Part shown: positions 58,145 through 64,000 of the stretch, piece after piece | Layout: every line of letters starts with the position of its first letter | Position numbering within the stretch: position 1 is the stretch's first letter | Origin: Pseudomonas sp. GL-B-19 | GTDB taxonomy: Bacteria > Pseudomonadota > Gammaproteobacteria > Pseudomonadales > Pseudomonadaceae | NCBI RefSeq assembly: GCF_019956415.1 | Contig: NZ_JAHBDK010000020.1 | Location: 1 to 64,000, forward strand | DNA length: 64,000 nucleotides | Direction of reading: 5' to 3' | Notes under the pieces: model-generated | Databases searched by the model: none | Told to the model about the DNA's origin: nothing | The model's input: the letters and a program-made list of their open reading frames with translations, nothing else | Position numbers and translations under genes: made by a program

Positions 58145-60775
58145 ATGACGGCAAAGCACGCAGCAAACATCCTCGATACCACTGAAGGCCAGCGTCTGGC
58201 GGGCGCTGATGCCGAGGCATGGCGCGAATGGGGGCCTTACTTGAGTGAACGCCAATGGGGCACGGTGCGCGAAGACTACAGCGCCGACGGCGATGCATGG
58301 CGCTATTTTCCTCACGAACACGCCCGCAGTCGGGCCTATCGGTGGGGCGAGGACGGGCTTGCCGGGTTTTGCGACAAGGCTCAGCACTGGTGTCTGGGGC
58401 TGGGCTTATGGAATGAGCGTGACCCGATTCTCAAAGAGCGTCTATTTGGCTTGAACAACGCAGAAGGCAATCACGGCGAGGACGTCAAAGAGCTGTATTT
58501 CTACGTCGATGGCGTGCCCAGTCATGCCTACATGCGCATGCTCTACAAGTACCCGCAGGCCGAATTTCCCTACGCGGACCTGGTGGCCGAAAATGCCCGC
58601 CGTGGCTTGGCCGATACCGAGTATGAAATCCTCGACACCGGCGTGTTTGAAGACAACCGTTATTTCGACGTGACGGTGGAATACGCCAAACAGGCGGCAG
58701 ATGACGTCTTTATGCGCGTCACCGTGCACAACCGATCCGATCAGCCAGCACGGCTGCACGTGTTGCCGCAGCTCTGGGCACGTAACACCTGGAGTTGGGC
58801 GGCCGACGGGCTGCGACCGAGCCTAACTCTTAGCGGTGATGAGGTCCTGGCTCGGCACCCGCAACTCGCCGATCGGCAGGTCAGCGCCTGGGGCGAGGAA
58901 GACTGCCAATGGCTGTTCTGCAACAACGAGAGCAACTTCCCCAAACTGAATGGCGTGGCGGCGAGTGGTCCATTCAAGGACGGCATCAATGATTTTCTGG
59001 TCGCTGGCAACAACGATGCGATCCGCCATGACACTGGAACCCGGGTAGCAGCGCATTTCGCCCTGACGTTCGAGGCGGGCCAAAGCCGATGCGTCTACCT
59101 GCGTTTCGCCCCGACCGGCGCGGCTCGGGTCAATGCCACAACACTATTCGAGCGGCGTCGCGCTGAATCCGATGATTTTTACGCGGCCCTGCAAGCCGGC
59201 ATCGGCGATCCGGATGCGCGCAATGTTCAGCGTCAGGCGCTGGCCGGGTTGCTCTGGTCGAAACAGTTGTATTACTTCGACGTCAATCAGTGGCTCGACG
59301 GCGATCCGGCGCAACCTTCGCCCCCTTCCGGGCGTTCGCACATCCGCAATACGCATTGGCGACATCTGGCGAATTTCGACATCGTCTCCATGCCCGACAC
59401 GTGGGAGTATCCGTGGTACGCCTCGTGGGATCTGGGTTTTCAGGCTGTGGCTTTCGCGCTGATCGATCCTGGATTTGCCAAGCATCAATTATTGCTGCTG
59501 GTCAAAGACCGCTTCATGCACCCCAACGGCCAGTTACCAGCCTACGAATGGCGTTTCGACGACGCTAACCCGCCGGTTCATGCCTGGGCTTGTTGGCGGG
59601 TGTATCAGCAGGACAAGGCGCTGACCGGCACAGGGGACATGGATTTCCTCGAGCGAATCTTCCACAAACTGCTGCTGAACTTTTCCTGGTGGGTCAATCG
59701 CAAGGATGCCGAAGGCCGCAACCTGTTTCAGGGCGGTTTTCTGGGGCTGGATAATATTGCGTTGTTCGATCGTTCGGCGCTATTGCCGCCCGGATATCAG
59801 CTGGACCAGGCCGACGGTACGGCGTGGGTCGCCGCTTATGCGCTGGACTTGATGCGCATCGCGCTGGAGTTGGCCAAGCGCAACAGCGTGTACGTCGATA
59901 TAGCGGTGAAGTTCTTTGAACATTTCCTCTACATCGCCGGGGCAATCAATCGGGTCGACTCCGACGCCGAAGGGCTGTGGGACGAGCAGGACCAGTTTTT
60001 CTATGACGTATTGCACCGACCCGGTGGTGTGAACGAACCGCTGCGTTTGCGCTCGATTGTTGGCCTGATGCCTCTGTTTGCCGTGCAGGTGCTGGAGCAA
60101 CACGAGCATGAAGGATTACCCGGATTGCGTGAGCGTTTGCTCGGTTTTATGCGTCACCGCCCGGATCTCGCCAGCCTGGTTTCACGCTGGACCGAACCTG
60201 GCGAAGGCAACCGGATGCTACTGGCATTGTTGCGTGGCGAGCGCACCAAGGACCTGCTCAAACGCATGCTCGATGAAAGCGAGTTTCTCTCCGGGTTCGG
60301 TATTCGCTCATTGTCCAAGGCCTTCGCCGAACAGCCTTTCGGCCTGCAAATCAATGGTGAACGGCTCTGTGCCCATTACGAGCCGGCAGAATCCGAATCA
60401 CGCTTGTACGGTGGCAATTCCAACTGGCGCGGGCCGGTGTGGATGCCGATCAACTACATGCTGATCGAATCCTTGCGCGAGTTTCATCGTTATTACGATC
60501 AGAACTTTTCGGTGGAATACCCTACGGGGTCGGGGTTTCTGGCGTCACTGGAAGAGGTCGCCGACCGCTTGAGTCAACGATTGACCAGGCTTGTCCTTCG
60601 CGATGAAACGGGCAATCGGCCGTCAATGGCGGCGTATCCGCAGTTACAGGCGGATCCCGCCAGTCGCGATCTGGTGTTGTTCCATGAGTATTTTCACGGG
60701 GAAACCGGACGCGGACTGGGGGCCAGCCATCAGACGGGTTGGAGTGCGCTGATCGCGTTGTTGTTGCAGCCATGA
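58145..60775 (+). CDS. MGH1-type glycoside hydrolase (GH63-like glucosidase)
   Basis: This 876-aa protein has no signal peptide. The N-terminal region (RLAGADAEAWREWGPYLSER, WGTVREDYSADGDAWRYFPH) and the (alpha/alpha)6 barrel are characteristic of MGH1-like GH63 relatives. LPAYEWRFDDANPPVHAW carries the catalytic Asp region, and near the end HEYFHGETGRGLGASHQTGW has the second catalytic Glu. Family members remove glucose from mannosylglycerate- or glucosylglycerate-like solutes, or act on related oligosaccharides. The ATG at 58145 is chosen over 58097. Confidence 0.87.
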   Translation: MTAKHAANILDTTEGQRLAGADAEAWREWGPYLSERQWGTVREDYSADGDAWRYFPHEHARSRAYRWGEDGLAGFCDKAQHWCLGLGLWNERDPILKERLFGLNNAEGNHGEDVKELYFYVDGVPSHAYMRMLYKYPQAEFPYADLVAENARRGLADTEYEILDTGVFEDNRYFDVTVEYAKQAADDVFMRVTVHNRSDQPARLHVLPQLWARNTWSWAADGLRPSLTLSGDEVLARHPQLADRQVSAWGEEDCQWLFCNNESNFPKLNGVAASGPFKDGINDFLVAGNNDAIRHDTGTRVAAHFALTFEAGQSRCVYLRFAPTGAARVNATTLFERRRAESDDFYAALQAGIGDPDARNVQRQALAGLLWSKQLYYFDVNQWLDGDPAQPSPPSGRSHIRNTHWRHLANFDIVSMPDTWEYPWYASWDLGFQAVAFALIDPGFAKHQLLLLVKDRFMHPNGQLPAYEWRFDDANPPVHAWACWRVYQQDKALTGTGDMDFLERIFHKLLLNFSWWVNRKDAEGRNLFQGGFLGLDNIALFDRSALLPPGYQLDQADGTAWVAAYALDLMRIALELAKRNSVYVDIAVKFFEHFLYIAGAINRVDSDAEGLWDEQDQFFYDVLHRPGGVNEPLRLRSIVGLMPLFAVQVLEQHEHEGLPGLRERLLGFMRHRPDLASLVSRWTEPGEGNRMLLALLRGERTKDLLKRMLDESEFLSGFGIRSLSKAFAEQPFGLQINGERLCAHYEPAESESRLYGGNSNWRGPVWMPINYMLIESLREFHRYYDQNFSVEYPTGSGFLASLEEVADRLSQRLTRLVLRDETGNRPSMAAYPQLQADPASRDLVLFHEYFHGETGRGLGASHQTGWSALIALLLQP

Positions 60776-60797
60776 TCTTCTGCCCGGCACGAGCCCC

Positions 60798-60887
60798 TGT
60801 GGGAGCGAGCCTGCTCGCGAAGGCGTCCTGTCACTCAACATTGATGTCGACTGACACGACGCCTTCGCGAGCAGGCTCGCTCCTACA
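60798..60887. repeat. REP pair between convergent genes
   Basis: TGTGGGAGCGAGCCTGCTCGCG from 60798 and CGCGAGCAGGCTCGCTCCTACA ending at 60887 surround a ~45-bp spacer that contains ACATTGATGTCGACTGACA, shared with other REP pairs in the window. Confidence 0.8.
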
Positions 60888-60914
60888 GGAGAGGCGGTGT
60901 TTGCTGGTCATTGT

Positions 60915-62873
60915 TCAAAACGCAAAACAGGAACAGCCAAACGCGCCCCAGAAGCCCTGAAAGTCACTGACTGGCGCGGAGGATAGTCGCGCCCGCTCAT
61001 GGCTGTGCGCATGCACCGCGCAAGCGCCTGCGCATTGATGCACCTGCGCTGTCATCGGTGCCAGATGTTTCCAGTGCCCTGGCACCTTGGTGACCGGCGA
61101 CCATTCAGGCACCACAGGAATCGGTGGCGGCCCGAGTTTTTCGAACTCGCTGGTGGCATGAACAATTTTGCCGTCGACAATGGTCAGCACCGACTCGATC
61201 CATTTGATCGCCTCATCTTCGATGTGGAAATAGTCCGCCGACAGTGCAATCAAATCCGCCAATTGCCCGACTTTGATTTGACCCTTCTTGCCTTGTTCGG
61301 AGGAGAACCAGGCGCTGCCGTGGGTGAAGAGCTCCAGGGCCGTATCGCGGCTCAAGCCTTGCGGGTACAGCTCCAGTCCGCCGACAGTGCGGCCGCTGAC
61401 CAGCCAATACATCGAGGTCCAGGGGTTGTAGCTTGATACGCGCGTGGCGTCGGTGCCGGCGCCAACCGGAAGGCCCTCGGCCAACATGCGGGCGATGGGT
61501 GGTGTGTGTTCGGCCGCTTTAGCACCGTAGCGATCGACGAAATACTCGCCCTGAAACGCCATTCGGTCCTGAATTGCAATGCCGCCGCCCAAGGCTTTTA
61601 CCCGTTCGATGTTCTGCGGCGTAATTGTTTCGGCGTGGTCGAAAAACCACGGCAGACCGTTAAACGGAATGTCGCGATTAACCTTCTCGAACACGTCGAG
61701 CATGCGGCTGATGGATTCGTTGTACGTCGCGTGCAAACGGAACGGCCAGCGCTGTTCCACCAGATGCCGGACCACCGGTTCCAGTTCCTGCTCCATGGTT
61801 TGCGGCAGGTCCGGGCGCGGTTCGAGGAAGTCTTCGAAGTCCGCCGCCGAGAACACCAGCATTTCCCCGGCACCGTTGTGCCGCAGGAAATCGTCGCCCT
61901 GGCCGTAGCGAGAAGTACTGGTCCAGTTTTTGAAGTCGGTCAATTCTTCCTTGGGTTTTTGGGTGAACAGGTTGTACGCGATGCGTACCGTGAGTTGTTG
62001 GTCTTTGGCCAGTTGCTGGATGACTTGATAGTCGTCGGGATAGTTCTGATAACCGCCACCGGCATCGATAGCGCTGGTGATGCCAAGGCGATTGAGTTCG
62101 CGCATGAACTGACGGGTTGAGTTGACCTGGTACTCCAGCGGTAATTTGGGCCCCTTGGCCAGGGTCGAGTAGAGAATCATCGCGTTCGGCCGGGCGATCA
62201 GCATGCCGGTGGGATCGCCATTGGCATCGCGCTGGATTTCGCCGCCAGGTGGGTTCGGCGTGTCGCGGGCGTAACCGACCACCCTCAGGGCGGCGCGGTT
62301 GAGCAGGGCGCGGTCGTAGAGGTGCAGGACGAACACCGGGGTGTCCGGCGCTGCTTTGTTCAGTTCATCGAGGGTCGGCATGCGTTTCTCGGCAAACTGG
62401 AACTCGTTCCAGCCCCCGACCACCCGGACCCATTGTGGTGTGGGGGTGCGATCGGCCTGGTCCTTGAGCATGCGCAAGGCATCGACCAGCGACGGCACGC
62501 CTTCCCAGCGCAGTTCAAGGTTGTAATTGAGGCCGCCCCGGATCAAATGCAAGTGCGAGTCATTGAGGCCGGGAATCACCGTGCGACCGTGCAGGTCGAC
62601 GATTTGCGTACCGGGGCCTTGCAGGGCCATGGCCTGGGCATCGCTGCCGACCACCACAAAGCGACCGTCCTTGATCGCAACAGCGCTGGCCTGGGGTTTT
62701 TTACGATCAACGGTGTGCAGGCGTCCGTTGTACAGAATGAGGTCGGCCGGGATATCGGGCATGGTCTTACTCCCTGCGAATAGCGGGCTGATCCAAACAC
62801 CGACAGCACCAGCCGAAAGGCCTTGGAGTACACGTCGGCGGTTAAAACCGTCAGGGTCGTCAGGCGGGCTCAT
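60915..62873 (-). CDS. Tat-exported amidohydrolase, YtcJ-like
   Basis: This 652-aa protein has a twin-arginine signal: FNRRRVLQGLSAGAVGVWIS (about residues 10-29), so it is folded in the cytoplasm and exported. The metal-site His-x-His is in GLNDSHLHLIRGG, with further ligands in LHATYNESIS, FDHAETIT and GAGTDATR (Asp). It is homologous to the exported YtcJ-like protein at 34231 but longer, with a His/Cys-rich tail (HQCAGACAVHAHSHERARLS). The ATG at 62873 is chosen because GGAG lies 7 nt upstream. Confidence 0.87.
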   Translation of the reverse strand: MSPPDDPDGFNRRRVLQGLSAGAVGVWISPLFAGSKTMPDIPADLILYNGRLHTVDRKKPQASAVAIKDGRFVVVGSDAQAMALQGPGTQIVDLHGRTVIPGLNDSHLHLIRGGLNYNLELRWEGVPSLVDALRMLKDQADRTPTPQWVRVVGGWNEFQFAEKRMPTLDELNKAAPDTPVFVLHLYDRALLNRAALRVVGYARDTPNPPGGEIQRDANGDPTGMLIARPNAMILYSTLAKGPKLPLEYQVNSTRQFMRELNRLGITSAIDAGGGYQNYPDDYQVIQQLAKDQQLTVRIAYNLFTQKPKEELTDFKNWTSTSRYGQGDDFLRHNGAGEMLVFSAADFEDFLEPRPDLPQTMEQELEPVVRHLVEQRWPFRLHATYNESISRMLDVFEKVNRDIPFNGLPWFFDHAETITPQNIERVKALGGGIAIQDRMAFQGEYFVDRYGAKAAEHTPPIARMLAEGLPVGAGTDATRVSSYNPWTSMYWLVSGRTVGGLELYPQGLSRDTALELFTHGSAWFSSEQGKKGQIKVGQLADLIALSADYFHIEDEAIKWIESVLTIVDGKIVHATSEFEKLGPPPIPVVPEWSPVTKVPGHWKHLAPMTAQVHQCAGACAVHAHSHERARLSSAPVSDFQGFWGAFGCSCFAF

Positions 62874-62980
62874 GGCCGCGCTCCGCGTAAAATCAGTCGG
62901 GGGCAAACAGCCGATCTCTGACGCATGCGGCCAGAAGGAATATAGACGCTGAATCTGCAGTGGGGCGTTTTCCGGGGGCG

Positions 62981-63016
62981 GAAAACGACGAATCCCGCCA
63001 CAAGGGGCGGGATTCG
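62981..63016 (-). terminator. Terminator of the SCP2 gene
   Basis: An 11-bp perfect stem (62989-62999 with 63006-63016) is followed on the minus strand by TTTT. A second, smaller hairpin (GGTTCCCGA...TCGGGAACC) lies at about 63030-63050, closer to the stop. Confidence 0.75.
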
Positions 63017-63057
63017 TTGATAGCCAGACAGGTTCCCGAAGGTCGGGAACCGCCGTC

Positions 63058-63372
63058 TTAGCTCGGGAACAGCTCGGACAGTTTCATCGCCAGCATCATG
63101 TCGCCTTCAGCGCGCAGTTTGCCGCCCATGAACGCTTGCATGCCGTCGGTCGAACCGTCAACGATGCCTTGCAGGGTTTCGCCGTCCATGACCAGGGTCA
63201 CTTGAGCGTCATCATTCACGCCTTCTTGCAGCTCGCAGGTGCTGTCTTTGACGATCAACGAGAAGTTCTTTTCTTCGTCGATGCGGAAACCGAATACCAG
63301 GTCCAGACCGGCAGCAGCGGCTGGGTTGAACTTGGCTTTCATTGCTTGTACGGCATCAGCTACGGAGGTCAT
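63058..63372 (-). CDS. SCP2 sterol-binding domain protein
   Basis: This 104-aa protein is a stand-alone SCP2 domain: DLVFGFRIDEEKNFSLIVKD, then DDAQVTLVMDGETLQGIVDG and MGGKLRAEGDMMLAMKLSEL. Such proteins bind lipids or acyl chains in a hydrophobic tunnel. It is conserved in Pseudomonas beside a phosphoglycerate mutase-like gene, as here (64 bp gap, same strand), so the two are probably one unit. Role unknown. Confidence 0.9.
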   Translation of the reverse strand: MTSVADAVQAMKAKFNPAAAAGLDLVFGFRIDEEKNFSLIVKDSTCELQEGVNDDAQVTLVMDGETLQGIVDGSTDGMQAFMGGKLRAEGDMMLAMKLSELFPS

Positions 63373-63436
63373 GGTTCGATCCTTTCTTGGGTAATTAGAG
63401 CTGGGTGATTACAGCCAGGGTCACAATAATCCGGAC

Positions 63437-64000
63437 TCAGCGAAACGTGATGAGTTCCGGGGCCTTCAGCAGTTGCAGGTGTGCATGACTGTTGAAGGAA
63501 GCCAGTGCCACCTCGCGACCACGGAACTTCAGGTGGTGGAGCGAGGTGTTGACGATTTGCCAGTTCAGCTCAAATGCCTGCCTGGCAGGCATTTGTGTAA
63601 TGAGGTGGAGCAGGGCCGTGATGGTGCCGCCGGAGGTAAACACGGCGATTTTCTGGGTGTTGTCGGCGCTTTCCAGGATTCGCTGCAGGCCGCCTTGCAC
63701 GCGTTCGACAAAGCCCGGCCAGCTTTCCAGTCCCGGCGTGTCATAGGTGCCGGCGAGCCAGCGTTCGATGATCAGGGCAAAGATGCGCTGGAATTCGGCG
63801 CGGTTTTGCGCGGCGTTGCGCAGGATGTCCAAGGCTTCAGGCTCATCGTCGAGCATGGCCGGCAGCAGCGCGCGGATCACCGCGTCGGCGTCGAACTCAT
63901 TGAAGGCGCGGTCAATTTCAAGGGGCGGCACCGGCAGGCCCACGGCGGCATACTGTTCCAGCGCGCTATTGGCGGTATGTTGCTGACGGCGCAGGTCACC
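63437..64000 (-). CDS. Histidine phosphatase-family protein, C-terminal part (5' end outside window)
   Basis: The frame is open to the window edge and contains at least 187 residues. It begins GDLRRQQHTANSALEQYAAV, the region after the R-H-G motif in this family, and includes EFQRIFALIIERWL and AVFTSGGTITALLHLITQM, where the second catalytic His is replaced in sequence by F-T-S-G-G-T. The RHG motif lies beyond the window. It is upstream of the SCP2 gene on the same strand. Confidence 0.85.
   Translation of the reverse strand, partial: GDLRRQQHTANSALEQYAAVGLPVPPLEIDRAFNEFDADAVIRALLPAMLDDEPEALDILRNAAQNRAEFQRIFALIIERWLAGTYDTPGLESWPGFVERVQGGLQRILESADNTQKIAVFTSGGTITALLHLITQMPARQAFELNWQIVNTSLHHLKFRGREVALASFNSHAHLQLLKAPELITFR

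Overview
The window looks like a Pseudomonas chromosome of the P. fluorescens/putida type. Supporting this are a GC-rich, Pseudomonas-like gene set, many REP-type palindromes built on variants of 'gcgagcaggctcgctccc', a lexA2-imuA-imuB-dnaE2 mutagenesis cassette, and typical Pseudomonas gene families. This placement is by recognition; no search was run.

Positions 1-17,600 are an accessory region next to a tRNA-Ser(UGA) gene. It starts with the 3' end of an IS transposase. A decayed prophage follows: lambda-type holin, two unknown phage genes, small and large terminase, gpW-like joiner, the first ~50 codons of a portal gene fused by deletion to the end of a tail operon, tape measure, gpU, gpX, gpD, and an N6-adenine methylase preceded by a CTG-N10-CAG SOS box. 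After it come a stand-alone TadG-like protein, an unrecognised 532-aa protein paired with an AT-rich DEDD-exonuclease-like gene, and a solitary DpnII/MboI-like PD-(D/E)XK nuclease with a LacI-type palindrome upstream. The nuclease sits between two diverged copies of one small gene.

Positions 17,667-25,534 look like core genome: tRNA-Ser, a BAX inhibitor-like membrane protein, YceK-like lipoprotein, Lrp/AsnC regulator, DMT exporter, an aldehyde dehydrogenase coupled to a FUSC transporter that appears to start at CTG, a DyP peroxidase and a Gfo/Idh/MocA oxidoreductase.

Positions 25,791-33,261 hold the most interesting metabolic unit. A HutC-type GntR regulator is co-transcribed with an AprA-like flavoprotein, an AprB-like two-cluster ferredoxin, a complete nitrate/sulfonate-type ABC importer whose binding protein has a NosL-like C-terminus, a HEAT-repeat protein and a DUF971 protein. 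The substrate is unknown. I suggest uptake of a small anion or organosulfur compound coupled to a flavin/Fe-S redox step.

Positions 33,386-37,009 carry a TorF porin, a YtcJ-like amidohydrolase and a divergent LysR regulator. Positions 37,229-42,967 carry the SOS mutagenesis cassette behind an AGTAC-N4-GTACT operator. Positions 43,120-51,284 form a second catabolic cluster: a FadR-type regulator divergent from a spermidine/putrescine-type ABC importer, two amidohydrolases of the deaminase/chlorohydrolase superfamily and a flavin reductase-like protein, probably for a nitrogen-containing compound. From 51,471 onward lie a hybrid sensor kinase, a uvrA fragment, two small conserved proteins, an SMP-30-like protein coupled to a fatty-acid hydroxylase/SRPBCC fusion, a LysR regulator, an MGH1-type glucosidase, a Tat-exported amidohydrolase, an SCP2 protein and a partial histidine phosphatase.
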